Position numbers and translations under genes: made by a program. The notes below the pieces were generated by a model. That model was given only the letters and a program-made list of their open reading frames with translations, ran no database searches and had not been told where the DNA came from. From Actinomadura coerulea (GTDB taxonomy: Bacteria; Actinomycetota; Actinomycetes; Streptosporangiales; Streptosporangiaceae): DNA of 64,000 bases. This document shows positions 44,360 to 52,829 of this stretch, in pieces (position 1 is the stretch's first letter; the number at the start of each line of letters is the position of its first letter). The stretch lies in the NCBI RefSeq assembly GCF_014208105.1, contig NZ_JACHMQ010000001.1:4340001-4404000 (forward strand), written 5' to 3'.

Positions 44360-45192
44360 TGGGCGCGCCGGCACCGGCCGGTCCGCCGGCGGACCCGGCG
44401 GAGGTCGCCCACCGGGTCCGCGAGCACATCGTGCGGATGTGCGCCGGGCCGGAGGGCGGCCACCTCGGCGGGTCGATGTCGCTGGTGGAGATCCTCACCC
44501 TGCTGTACTTCGAGGTGATGCGGGTCGATCCGCGCCGTCCCGCCGCGCTGGAGCGTGACATCCTCATCCTCAGCAAGGGGCACGGCGCGATGTGCCTGTA
44601 CGCGGTGCTGGCCGAGCGGGGCTTCCTCCCCGTCGCGGAACTGGCCGAGTACTCCCGGCCGGGCAGCCGGCTGATGGGCCATCCGGTCCGCGCCGTGCCC
44701 GGGGTGGAGATGCCGACCGGGTCGCTCGGGCACGGGCTCGCGCTCGCCAACGGGTTCGCGGTCGCCGACCGGGGCCGCCGCTGCTTCGCCGTCCTCGGGG
44801 ACGGCGAGCTGCAGGAAGGCTCCGTGTGGGAGGCGGCCATGGCCTCCGCCGCGCTCGGCCTCGGCAACCTGACGGCCGTCGTCGACCGCAACCGCCTCCA
44901 GATCACCGGCCCCACCGAGGACGCGGTCGGGCTGGAGCCGCTGGCGGACCGCTGGCGCAGCTTCGGCTGGACGGTGCGCGAGGCCGACGGCCACGACTTC
45001 GGCGCGCTGCGCGAGGCGCTCTCCCCCACCGGGGACGGGCCCCCGACGGTGGTCATCGCCCGAACGGTCAAGGGGCGTGGCCTGCCGTCGCTGGAGGCGA
45101 AGACGCGCAGCCACTACGCCAGGCTGAGCGGCCGCCAGGCCGAGCGGTCCCTGGCCGTGCTCCAGGCCCGGCGCAGGCGGACCGTCTCATGA
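44359..45192 (+). CDS. Transketolase, N-terminal (TPP-binding) subunit
   Basis: 277 residues. GHLGGSMS, LSKGHGAMCLYA, GSLGHGLALANGFA and the TPP motif GDGELQEGSVWEAA with NLTAVVDRN are typical. It needs the C-terminal partner encoded next. In vazabitide-type pathways a split transketolase adds two carbons to the carrier-bound semialdehyde. ATG overlaps the capsid-gene stop (TGATG). Confidence 0.93.
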   Translation: MGAPAPAGPPADPAEVAHRVREHIVRMCAGPEGGHLGGSMSLVEILTLLYFEVMRVDPRRPAALERDILILSKGHGAMCLYAVLAERGFLPVAELAEYSRPGSRLMGHPVRAVPGVEMPTGSLGHGLALANGFAVADRGRRCFAVLGDGELQEGSVWEAAMASAALGLGNLTAVVDRNRLQITGPTEDAVGLEPLADRWRSFGWTVREADGHDFGALREALSPTGDGPPTVVIARTVKGRGLPSLEAKTRSHYARLSGRQAERSLAVLQARRRRTVS

Positions 45193-46199
45193 CGGCCGGC
45201 CGCGCACCGGAGACACCCCGGCCGCGCTCCGCGCGGGAGGTGTACCGCGACCTGCTGCCGGAGCTGATGCGCGCCGACGACCGCCTGTACTGCCTGGACA
45301 GCGACACCGGGCTGTTCGAGGCGGCCGCGTTCGCCGGCGTCCCCGGCCGCTACCTCAACCTCGGCATCGCCGAGCACAGCCTGATGGGCACCGCCGCGGG
45401 CCTGGCCGCCAGCGGGAAGGTCCCGTTCGTCACGACGATGGCGACCTTCGCCGCGACCCGCGCGCTGGAGGCCATCAAGATCGACATCGCGTACAACGCG
45501 CTGCCGGTCCGCATCGTCGCCACCCACGGCGGGCTCGCCGCGGGGCATCTCGGCCCGACCCACCACGCGCTGGAGGACCTGGCCGTCATGCGGGCGATGC
45601 CCGGCTTCACCGTGGTCGTCCCGGGGGACGCGGGGCAGGCGGGCGAGGCCGTCCGGCAGAGCGCGGCGCTGCCCGGCCCCGTCTACGTCCGGCTCGGCCG
45701 CTCGGCCACCCCCGACCTGGACGGCGCGTCGCCCGGCGGCGGCCCGTTCGAGATCGGACGGGCCCAGTGGCTGCGGCGCGGCGGGGACGTGGCGATCGTC
45801 GCCTGCGGGCCGCACCCGGTGCTGGCGGCGGTGCGCGCCGCCGACCGGCTCGCCGAGGGGGGCGTGCGGGCCGCCGTCCTCAACCTGCACACGCTGCGCC
45901 CGCTCGACACGGCGGCCGTCGTCGCGGCGGCCGAGGGCACCGCGGGCGTCGTCACCGTCGAGGAGCACTGGCGCTCGGGCGGCCTCGGCGGCGCCGTCGC
46001 CGAGACCCTCGCCGAGCACGCGCCGGCCCGGGTGGCGCGGGTCGGCATGCCCGACACGTTCGCCGAGCGCGCGGGCGGCCAGGAGGACCTGCTCGACCGG
46101 TACGGCATCACGGCGGGCGCGGTCGCCGCCGCGGCGCTGACCCTGACCAGCGGAACCCATGGAGGTGGCACGCATGACCCAGACCTGTCCAGAGTGTGA
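45189..46199 (+). CDS. Transketolase, C-terminal subunit
   Basis: 336 residues. The pyrimidine-binding domain has NLGIAEHSLMGTAAGLA (catalytic Glu), and the C-terminal domain VTVEEHWRSGGLGGAVAE. The ATG overlaps the N-subunit stop by 4 bp, so the two subunits are made together. Similar to DXS-like split transketolases in the AmCP clusters. Confidence 0.93.
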   Translation: MTAGRAPETPRPRSAREVYRDLLPELMRADDRLYCLDSDTGLFEAAAFAGVPGRYLNLGIAEHSLMGTAAGLAASGKVPFVTTMATFAATRALEAIKIDIAYNALPVRIVATHGGLAAGHLGPTHHALEDLAVMRAMPGFTVVVPGDAGQAGEAVRQSAALPGPVYVRLGRSATPDLDGASPGGGPFEIGRAQWLRRGGDVAIVACGPHPVLAAVRAADRLAEGGVRAAVLNLHTLRPLDTAAVVAAAEGTAGVVTVEEHWRSGGLGGAVAETLAEHAPARVARVGMPDTFAERAGGQEDLLDRYGITAGAVAAAALTLTSGTHGGGTHDPDLSRV

Positions 46200-46341
46200 G
46201 GGCCCGGTCCAGCTCGCCGAGCCGGTCCGGCTCAGCGAGGTCGCGCAGTGCGCCGACTGCTCCAGCGAGCTGGAGGTCGTCGGCCTGGACCCGGTGACCC
46301 TCGCGCTCGCCCCCGAGATCGAGGAGGACTGGGGCGAGTGA
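46174..46341 (+). CDS. LysW-type amino-group carrier protein (AmCP)
   Basis: 55 residues. Two zinc-binding pairs, CPEC and CADC, and the C-terminal EDWGE, whose final Glu carries the substrate by its alpha-amino group, are diagnostic. The negative surface is expected to dock the partner enzymes. ATG 46174 has GGAGGTG upstream and overlaps the end of the transketolase gene. The next gene starts 4 bp before its stop. Confidence 0.95.
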   Translation: MTQTCPECEGPVQLAEPVRLSEVAQCADCSSELEVVGLDPVTLALAPEIEEDWGE

Positions 46342-47207
46342 GGCCGGTGGCCGTGCTGGCCTCCCGGGTGCGGTACGAGGAGAAGCGCATCTTCGCCGCG
46401 CTGGAGCGCCGCGGGGTGCCGTACGCGCACGTGGACACCCGCCGGTTCAGCTCCGAACTCGGCGGTGGGGCGCCGGGAGGCGGGGCGGCGGGCGCCGGGC
46501 CGCGGTACGCGGCGGCGCTGAACCGGGAGATCTCCCACAGCCGCGCCCTCTACGCGTCGATGATCCTGGAGGCGCGCGGCGTACCGACGGTCAACCGGTC
46601 GGACGTGATCGCCGTCTGCGGCGACAAGCTGCGCACCTCCCTGGAACTGGAGCGCGCCGGCGTCCCCTCCCCGCGCACGGCGGTCGCGCTCACCCCGGAC
46701 GAGGGCGCCGAGGCCGCCGAGCGGCTGGGCTTCCCCGTGGTGATCAAACCGCTGACGGGGTCGTGGGGACGGCTCGCGGCGGCGGTGCGCGACCGGGAGG
46801 CGGCGCAGGCCGTCCTGGAGCACCGGGCCGCCCTGCCCTCACCGCTCCAGCACATCGTCTACCTGCAGGAACTCGTCGACAAACCGGGACGCGACATCCG
46901 GGTGATCGTGGCCGGGGAGACGGTCGTGGGCGCGACGTACCGCTACGCGGACGGCTGGCGCACCAACGCCGCCCGGGGCGCGCGATCCGAGCCCTGCCCG
47001 CTCACGTCCGCGCTGGTCGAGCCGGCGATGCGGGCCGCGCGGGCCGTGGGCGGCGGGATCCTGGGCGTCGACCTGATCGAGGGGCCCGGGGGGCCGCTCG
47101 TCTTGGAGGTCAACCACAACGTCGAGTTCCGCGGGTTCCAGGACGCGCACGGCGAGGCCGTGGACGTCGCGGACGCGATCGTCGCCCACGTGCTGGAGGC
47201 GGCATGA
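46338..47207 (+). CDS. ATP-grasp ligase (LysX/RimK type) for the carrier protein
   Basis: 289 residues. ATP-grasp signature features: RLGFPVVIKPLTGSWGR (binding loop with Lys), YLQELVDKPGRDIRVIV, and VLEVNHNVEFRGFQ with metal-binding Glu and Asn. LysX-type enzymes join glutamate or a related amino acid to the carrier C-terminal Glu. The GTG start overlaps the AmCP stop. Confidence 0.92.
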   Translation: MRPVAVLASRVRYEEKRIFAALERRGVPYAHVDTRRFSSELGGGAPGGGAAGAGPRYAAALNREISHSRALYASMILEARGVPTVNRSDVIAVCGDKLRTSLELERAGVPSPRTAVALTPDEGAEAAERLGFPVVIKPLTGSWGRLAAAVRDREAAQAVLEHRAALPSPLQHIVYLQELVDKPGRDIRVIVAGETVVGATYRYADGWRTNAARGARSEPCPLTSALVEPAMRAARAVGGGILGVDLIEGPGGPLVLEVNHNVEFRGFQDAHGEAVDVADAIVAHVLEAA

Positions 47208-48217
47208 TCCGGGTCGGCGTCGCGGGCGCCGCCGGATACCTCGGCGGCGAGCTGCTGCGGCTGCTCATCGGCCATCCGGGGACGGAGGTCGCGCACGCGG
47301 TCTCGACCAGGTTCCCCGGCCGCCGCGTGGACTCCGTCCACCCCAACCTGCGGGCCCAGACCGACCTGCTGTTCAGTGCCCCGGACGAGCTCGGCGCCTG
47401 CGACGTGCTGCTGACGGCGACCCCGCACAAGGCCACGATGAGCCTGCTGCCCCACTTGCGGGACCGGGCCAAGACGGTCATCGACCTCTCGGGCGACTTC
47501 CGCGACCCCGATCCCGCCGTCTACGAGCGGTACTACGGCGTCCCGCACACCGCGCCCGAACTGCTCGGCGCGTTCGTTCCCGGCGTCCCGGAGCTGTTCC
47601 GGGCGGAGCTGGCCGAGGCCGACCTCATCAGCGTCCCCGGGTGCATGGCCGCGGCGGCGATCCTCGCGCTGCGCCCCCTGACCGGGCTGATCGGCCCGGA
47701 CGTGCAGATCGACGCGCGCACCGGGTCGAGCGGGTCGGGCGCCCTCGCCGGGGACGCCAACCTGCACGCCGAACGCAGCGGCGCGCTCCGGGTGTTCGCC
47801 CCGGTCCGGCACCGCCACGAGGCGGAGGTGGCGCGGCTGACCGGGCTGAACGCCAGGATGACCGCCACCGGGGTCGAGGCCGTGCGCGGGGTGCAGGTCG
47901 TCTGCCACGCCACCGGCACCGCCTCCGCCGACGAGAGGGCCGTCCGCCGCGCCTACCGCGAGAGCTACGCCGGTGAGCCGTTCGTGCGGATCGTCGCGCA
48001 CCGCGCGGGAACGCACCGGCTCCCCGATCCGAAGCTGCTGTCCGGTTCCAACTACTGCGACGTCGGCTTCGCCGTGGACGGCGACCGGATCACCGCGATC
48101 GCCGCGCTGGACAACCTGGTGAAGGGCGGGGCGGGCGCGGCGGTGCAGTGCCTGAACATCCGCACCGGCCAGCCCGAGACCCTGGGCCTGGGGTTCCCCG
48201 GCCTGCACCCGGTCTGA
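47204..48217 (+). CDS. N-acyl-glutamyl-phosphate reductase, ArgC/LysY type
   Basis: 337 residues. GVAGAAGYLGGELLRLL is the NADP-binding start; the catalytic Cys is in SVPGCMAAAAI; HRHEAEV and the C-terminal LDNLVKGGAGAAVQ are typical. It reduces the carrier-bound acyl phosphate to an aldehyde. ATG overlaps the ligase stop. Confidence 0.95.
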   Translation: MIRVGVAGAAGYLGGELLRLLIGHPGTEVAHAVSTRFPGRRVDSVHPNLRAQTDLLFSAPDELGACDVLLTATPHKATMSLLPHLRDRAKTVIDLSGDFRDPDPAVYERYYGVPHTAPELLGAFVPGVPELFRAELAEADLISVPGCMAAAAILALRPLTGLIGPDVQIDARTGSSGSGALAGDANLHAERSGALRVFAPVRHRHEAEVARLTGLNARMTATGVEAVRGVQVVCHATGTASADERAVRRAYRESYAGEPFVRIVAHRAGTHRLPDPKLLSGSNYCDVGFAVDGDRITAIAALDNLVKGGAGAAVQCLNIRTGQPETLGLGFPGLHPV

Positions 48218-49032
48218 TGGGGACCGGTCCGAGGGGGATCGTCGTGGTGAAGTGCGGCGGCCAGGTGCCCGCCGAGACGGTGTGCGCCGATCTCGCCGGG
48301 CTCGCGGGCCGGGCCGTCCTCGTGCACGGCGGCGCCGCCGACGTCGACCGGCTCGCCGGAGACCTCGGCGTGCCCGCCCGCACCCTCGTCTCGCCGAGCG
48401 GCGTGACCAGCCGGTACACCGACCCGGCCATGCTGGAGGTGCTCACGCTGGCGCTCGCCGGGCGGGTCAAGCCTCGGCTGCTGCGCGCCCTGGCCGCCGG
48501 CGGCGTCCCGGCCGTCGGACTGACGGGGCTGGACGGCGGGCTGCTGCGAGCACGGCGCAAGCCCGCGCAGCGCACCGTGCGCGACGGCCGCACCGTCATC
48601 GTCCGCGACGACCACAGCGGACGGCTCACCGGCGTCCGGCCACGGGTGCTGAACGTGCTGGTCGGCGCCGGGTTCGTCCCCGTGGTGTCGCCGCCCGCGC
48701 TGGGCGAGGACGGCGCGCCGGTGAACGTGGACGCCGACCGGGTCGCGGCGGCGGTCGCGGGCGCGCTGCGCGCCGAGCGGCTGGTCCTGCTGACCGCGGC
48801 GCCGGGCGTGCTGCTCGATCCGTCCGATGAAGGCTCCCTGCTCGACCGCTGCCCGCTCCCGCGCGAGGGGCCCGTCCCCCACGCGGCCAGCGGCGGCATG
48901 CACCGCAAGCTCATCGCCTCCCGCGAGGCCCTGCTCGCGGGCGTCCCCCGTGTGTCGATCGGCGACGGGCGGATCCCCCGCCCCGTCACCGCGGCCCTGG
49001 CCGGCGCCGGCACGACTTTGGAGATCACTTGA
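48217..49032 (+). CDS. Carrier-bound glutamate kinase, ArgB/LysZ type
   Basis: 271 residues of amino-acid kinase fold: VVVKCGGQVP, VLVHGGAADVD, VGLTGLDGGLL, NVDADRVAAAVAGAL, and SGGMHRKLIASREAL. It phosphorylates the side-chain carboxylate of the carrier-bound amino acid. ATG overlaps the reductase stop. The stop TGA falls exactly at the end of the tnpB element (see 49029). Confidence 0.93.
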   Translation: MGTGPRGIVVVKCGGQVPAETVCADLAGLAGRAVLVHGGAADVDRLAGDLGVPARTLVSPSGVTSRYTDPAMLEVLTLALAGRVKPRLLRALAAGGVPAVGLTGLDGGLLRARRKPAQRTVRDGRTVIVRDDHSGRLTGVRPRVLNVLVGAGFVPVVSPPALGEDGAPVNVDADRVAAAVAGALRAERLVLLTAAPGVLLDPSDEGSLLDRCPLPREGPVPHAASGGMHRKLIASREALLAGVPRVSIGDGRIPRPVTAALAGAGTTLEIT

Positions 49033-50254
49033 CTTCCTCCTCCGCCCATGAGCGGGGAGTTCCGGCGGTCGCCCGCTGGGTTTCCTGCTTCGCCGACGAC
49101 CGCCCCGTCCGGGAGGTGTCCCGTTGAGGTCTTACACCGTCTCCACAGGCCGATGCCGCCAGCCCGGCGGCCCTGATGTTGCGCGCGGCGTTCACGTCGC
49201 GGTCATGCACAACGCCGCATTCGCACGTCCATTCGCGGAAGTTGAGCGGCAGCTTGGTGCGGACCGTGCCGCAGGTTCCGCACAGCTTGGAGGAGGGGAA
49301 CCAGCGGTCGATCACGACGAGGTCGCGGCCGTACCAGGCGCACTTGTACTCCAGCATGGAGCGCAGTTCCGCCCACGCCGCATCCGAGATCGCGCGGGCG
49401 AGTCTGCGGTTCTTCAGAAGGTTGCGGACCGCGAGGTCTTCGATCACGACCGTTTGGTTCTCACGGACGAGACGAGTCGACAGCTTGTGCAGGAAGTCGC
49501 GGCGCCGATCGGCGATCCGCGCATGCACGCGGGCCACCTTCCGGCGGGCCCTGTCCCGGTTCGCCGAGTCGGGGGCTTTGCGGGCCAGGTTGCGCTGCGC
49601 TCTGGCCAGGCGAGCGCGGTCACGACGCTCATGCCGGGGATTGGCGATCTTCTCCCCGGACGACAGAGTCACCAGCGCGGTGATCCCTGCGTCCACCCCC
49701 ACCAACGCGTCCGTGGCGGGGCCACCGGCGATGGTGTCCTGACACAGCAGGGACACGAACCAGCGGCCCGCTCTATCGCACGACACCGTCGCCGTGCTCG
49801 GCTCGGCTCCTTCGGGCAGTGGTCGCGACCAGCGGATGTCCAGCGGCGCCCCCAACTTCGCCAGCGTCAGTCGACCGTCGCGCAAGGTGAAGGCGCTGCG
49901 GGTGTACTCGGCCGACGCACGCGACCGCTTGCGCGACTTGAACCGCGGATAGGCAGCCCGCTTGGCGAAGAAGTTGACGAACGCCGTCTGCAGATGCCGC
50001 AGCGCCTGCTGCAACGGAACCGACGACACCTCGGCCAGAAAGGCCAGCTCCTCGGTCTTCTTCCACTGCGTCAGCAAGGCCGACGACTGCGCGTAGGAGA
50101 TCCGGCGCTTCTCGCCGTGCCAGGCGCGGGTGCGCTCCTCCAGCGCCTTGTTGTACACCAACCGCACACAGCCGAACGTGCGCGACAACTCAGCCGCCTG
50201 CTCCTCGGTGGGGTAGAAGCGGTACTTGAACGCCCGCCTGACCTGCCGCGCCAT
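49025..50254 (-). CDS. tnpB: TnpB RNA-guided nuclease, IS200/IS605 type
   Basis: 409 residues. The N-terminus RAFKYRFYPTEEQAAELSRT is typical. RuvC residues: Asp in VGVDAGITAL, Glu in VVIEDLAVRNLL, and Asp in HDRDVNAARN. A zinc ribbon CGTCG...CECG is present. No TnpA is adjacent. It cuts DNA guided by an RNA made from its own 3' end. It inserted between the kinase and hydrolase genes and splits the operon. ATG 50254 chosen; an upstream frame adds 11 residues. Confidence 0.93.
   Translation of the reverse strand: MARQVRRAFKYRFYPTEEQAAELSRTFGCVRLVYNKALEERTRAWHGEKRRISYAQSSALLTQWKKTEELAFLAEVSSVPLQQALRHLQTAFVNFFAKRAAYPRFKSRKRSRASAEYTRSAFTLRDGRLTLAKLGAPLDIRWSRPLPEGAEPSTATVSCDRAGRWFVSLLCQDTIAGGPATDALVGVDAGITALVTLSSGEKIANPRHERRDRARLARAQRNLARKAPDSANRDRARRKVARVHARIADRRRDFLHKLSTRLVRENQTVVIEDLAVRNLLKNRRLARAISDAAWAELRSMLEYKCAWYGRDLVVIDRWFPSSKLCGTCGTVRTKLPLNFREWTCECGVVHDRDVNAARNIRAAGLAASACGDGVRPQRDTSRTGRSSAKQETQRATAGTPRSWAEEEVK
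49029..49104 (-). ncRNA. Predicted right end/guide-RNA scaffold of the tnpB element
   Basis: The reverse strand ends in TCAA (49032-49029), the right-end cleavage tetranucleotide known for IS605-type elements. Just inside are an imperfect hairpin (49040-49059) and a perfect 8-bp stem (49064-49071 with 49097-49104). This fits the omega RNA (reRNA) that overlaps the tnpB 3' end. The guide would continue into the 3' end of the kinase gene. Confidence 0.5.
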
Positions 50255-50385
50255 GCCCCACGTTCTAGCAGCCTCGCTGCCGACCACTCCGGCGGACGCC
50301 GAAACGCCCCAGCTGCTCCGCCCTGCTCCATAGAAGACCGTTTCTTCCCCGGAACGAAGGTCGGGGCATCCATGGAGGAACCCCG

Positions 50386-51417
50386 ATGAGCGGCCCCGTC
50401 GACCTGCTGCAGGCCATGCTTTCCATCCCCTCCCCGTCCGGGCGGGAGGACGAGCTTGCGCGGTACCTGGAGAAGGCCATGAACGACCTCGGCATGGCCG
50501 CGGGACGCGACGAGGCCGGCAACGTGATCGGCGACATCGGCACCGGCCGGGGGCCCGTGGTGATGCTGCTCGGCCACCTCGACACCGTCGACCGGCCGCT
50601 GCCCGCGCGGCGCGAGGGCGGCCGCCTCGTCGGCCGGGGCGCCGCCGACGCCAAGGGGCCGCTCGCCGCGATGATCAGCGCGGCGGCGGCCCGGCCGTCG
50701 TTCCCCGGCACGCTGCGGGTCGTGGGCGCGGTGGAGGAGGAGCGGCTGTCGCGGGGCGGCGAGCACCTGGCGCGCACCGTCCCCGCGCCGGACGCGCTGC
50801 TCGTCGGGGAGCCGAGCGGCTGGTCGCGGGTGGTGCTCGGCTACAAAGGCAAGATCGACATCGGGTACCGGGTGGCCCGCGCCGCGACGCACTCCACCAA
50901 CCCCGCCGCCAAGGCCACCGAGGTCGCGGTGGCGTTCTGGCACGACCTGCTGGAGGCGCTCGGCCCCGAGCGCGACCACGGCGCGTTCGGGCTGCCCGCC
51001 GCCACCCTGCGCGGCGTCCACGGCGACCTCACCGAGGCGCGGCTCGACATCGACTGCCGCGTCCCGCCCGGGTACGACGCGCAGGCCCTGGCCGCGCGGC
51101 TGCGCGCCCGCGCGAACGGCGGCGAGGTCACGATCGTCCGGCACGTCCCGGCGGTGCGGCGCGGGCGGGCCGACCCGGTGGTGCGGGCGGTGTCGGCGGC
51201 CATCCGGCGGCACGGCGGGACGCCCAGGCCCACCCTCAAGACGGGCACCTCCGACATGAACACCGTCGCGCCGCACTGGGACGTGCCCATGGCGACGTAC
51301 GGGCCGGGCGACGGCTCGCTGGACCACTCCGACGAGGAGCACATCGAGATCGCCGAGTTCCTCAAGGGCGTGGACGTGCTCACCACCGCCCTGGACGAAC
51401 TGGCCGCCACCCTCTGA
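50386..51417 (+). CDS. Carrier-release hydrolase, ArgE/DapE/LysK type (M20 peptidase)
   Basis: 343 residues. Metal ligands and catalytic residues: GHLDTV (His, Asp), GRGAADAKG (Asp), GAVEEERLSRGG (Glu pair), and DHSDEEHI near the end. It cleaves the finished amino acid from the carrier. GGAGG lies 5 nt upstream of ATG 50386. The tnpB element separates it from the other genes of the pathway, but its own ribosome site is intact. Confidence 0.93.
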   Translation: MSGPVDLLQAMLSIPSPSGREDELARYLEKAMNDLGMAAGRDEAGNVIGDIGTGRGPVVMLLGHLDTVDRPLPARREGGRLVGRGAADAKGPLAAMISAAAARPSFPGTLRVVGAVEEERLSRGGEHLARTVPAPDALLVGEPSGWSRVVLGYKGKIDIGYRVARAATHSTNPAAKATEVAVAFWHDLLEALGPERDHGAFGLPAATLRGVHGDLTEARLDIDCRVPPGYDAQALAARLRARANGGEVTIVRHVPAVRRGRADPVVRAVSAAIRRHGGTPRPTLKTGTSDMNTVAPHWDVPMATYGPGDGSLDHSDEEHIEIAEFLKGVDVLTTALDELAATL

Positions 51418-51430
51418 CCCCGGCCGACGC

Positions 51431-52264
51431 CTATCGCGTCGGCGCGCCGACCCCGGCGGTGAAGGGGCGGCGCCCGCCGGGGGCGCCGGACCGGTTCTCG
51501 CCGCCGCTCTCGTAGGGGAAGGCGAACGGAAGGCCGGCGGCGGCCAGCGGGCGCGGGCGGTCCATGAGGTGGAAGTGCAGGTGCGGCTCGGAGGAGTTGC
51601 CGGAGTTGCCGACCTCGCCGAGGACGTCCCCCGCCCGGACCCGGTCGCCCTTGGAGACGCGGGGCGAGCCGCGGCGCAGATGGGCGAACACCGCGTACAC
51701 GCCGCCGCCCAGATCGAGGGTGACGGAGTTGCCGACGACGAACCGTCCCGCCGAAAGGGTCAGCAGCGACAGCAGCTGGCGGAACACCATCCCCTCGACC
51801 AACAGGTAGAGGACACCGGGCCAGGAGTTCCGGCTCCAGTGGTCGCGCTGCCATCCGCTCGCCTGGACGACGACGCCGTCGGCCGGTGCGAGGACGTCCC
51901 GCCCGAAGGACGGGAACGTGTCCGGGCGCGCCGCGAGGGGCCAGTTCCGCACCGCGCTCCATTCGCCGTCCGGGACGTGGACCAGGTCGATCGCGTAGGT
52001 CTGGCCCAGCTCGTGGGTTCCGTGGCTGGGCACCTTGTCGGCGGGGCTGTTGACGGGCACCCAGCGCCCTTCGACCGGGCTGCGCAGGACCACCGGTTCC
52101 GCGTCCGAAGGGCCGCTGCGCACGAAGAACAACACGACCCCCACCACGATGAGGGCCGTTCCGAGCCACCAGAGCGCGTCGACGCCGTGCAGGGGCGCTG
52201 TGAGTGCCGGCACCAGGCCGAACACGATGAACAGCGTCCTGAAACGTGCGAGTGTCCTGAGCAT
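51431..52264 (-). CDS. M23 family metallopeptidase, membrane anchored
   Basis: 277 residues. Two membrane helices at the N-terminus, then a soluble M23/LytM domain with SHGTHELGQTYAIDL (His/Asp zinc ligands), VFAHLRRGS and HLHFHLMD (His ligands). It probably cuts peptidoglycan cross-links or an unknown peptide outside the cell. It starts 19 bp after the ArsR gene. Confidence 0.85.
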   Translation of the reverse strand: MLRTLARFRTLFIVFGLVPALTAPLHGVDALWWLGTALIVVGVVLFFVRSGPSDAEPVVLRSPVEGRWVPVNSPADKVPSHGTHELGQTYAIDLVHVPDGEWSAVRNWPLAARPDTFPSFGRDVLAPADGVVVQASGWQRDHWSRNSWPGVLYLLVEGMVFRQLLSLLTLSAGRFVVGNSVTLDLGGGVYAVFAHLRRGSPRVSKGDRVRAGDVLGEVGNSGNSSEPHLHFHLMDRPRPLAAAGLPFAFPYESGGENRSGAPGGRRPFTAGVGAPTR

Positions 52265-52283
52265 CGCCCCTCCATCGGGTCGG

Positions 52284-52784
52284 TCAGCGGCGGGTGGCCG
52301 CCAGCACGGTCAGAATCGGCACGACCCGTTCGCCGGGGACGCTGTAGCGCCCGCGCCCGGTGGTGCGGAGCCAGCCGGCCGCGACCAGCTGCCGCAGGTG
52401 GTGGTAGAGCTGGCCGGTCGTGCCGAGGCTCTCGTGGTCGGCCAGCTCGGCGGTGGTGCCCGCGCCCCGGAGGATCTCCCGGAGCAGCAGCAGCCGGACG
52501 GGGTGCGCCAGCGCGGAGAGCGCCTCGGCGTTCTGCGACCAGTCGTCCGACAGCAGGTCACCGGCGGAATGGCCCTGCTGCCATTCGTAATGCTCCCCGG
52601 ACGGGAGCGTCACCGAGCCGGTGAACAGCACGGCGCCGGGCTCGGCGGCCCGCTCCTTCAGGGCGTCCAGGGCCCAGAACGCGCCCGCCGGTTCCGGGCG
52701 TCCGGCGGCGGGCGCGGCCCCTTCCAGCGCGGCAACGCGCTCTTCCAGGCGCGCGACCCGCTCCGCCAGCGTCTCCTCCGTCAT
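52284..52784 (-). CDS. ArsR-type winged-helix regulator
   Basis: 166 residues. The N-terminal heptads (LAERVARLEERVAALEG) suggest a short coiled coil. The winged helix is at LSALAHPVRLLLLREIL and TTGQLYHHLRQLVAAGWL. It is co-transcribed with the M23 gene and probably represses it, as the TACGTA sites upstream suggest. Confidence 0.85.
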   Translation of the reverse strand: MTEETLAERVARLEERVAALEGAAPAAGRPEPAGAFWALDALKERAAEPGAVLFTGSVTLPSGEHYEWQQGHSAGDLLSDDWSQNAEALSALAHPVRLLLLREILRGAGTTAELADHESLGTTGQLYHHLRQLVAAGWLRTTGRGRYSVPGERVVPILTVLAATRR

Positions 52785-52795
52785 TTCTCCACTAT

Positions 52796-52809
52796 TACGT
52801 AAGTACGTA
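52796..52809. promoter_or_regulatory. Double TACGTA operator of the ArsR gene
   Basis: TACGTA at 52796-52801 and 52804-52809, 12 bp upstream of the ArsR start on the reverse strand. A TTGTCA -35-like box (reverse strand, near 52819-52814) overlaps. The ArsR-M23 pair is probably autoregulated here. Confidence 0.55.
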
Positions 52810-52829
52810 GATTTGACAAACGCCGCGGA

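Noticed and set aside
44359-46199. Split transketolase as a pentose-phosphate enzyme
   Set aside because: It is embedded between a capsid gene and an amino-group carrier gene with overlapping starts, so a role in the cluster is more likely.
46174-51417. Ordinary lysine or arginine biosynthesis operon
   Set aside because: The mix with sulfotransferase, SDR, transketolase and encapsulin genes does not fit primary metabolism, and no aminotransferase is present.
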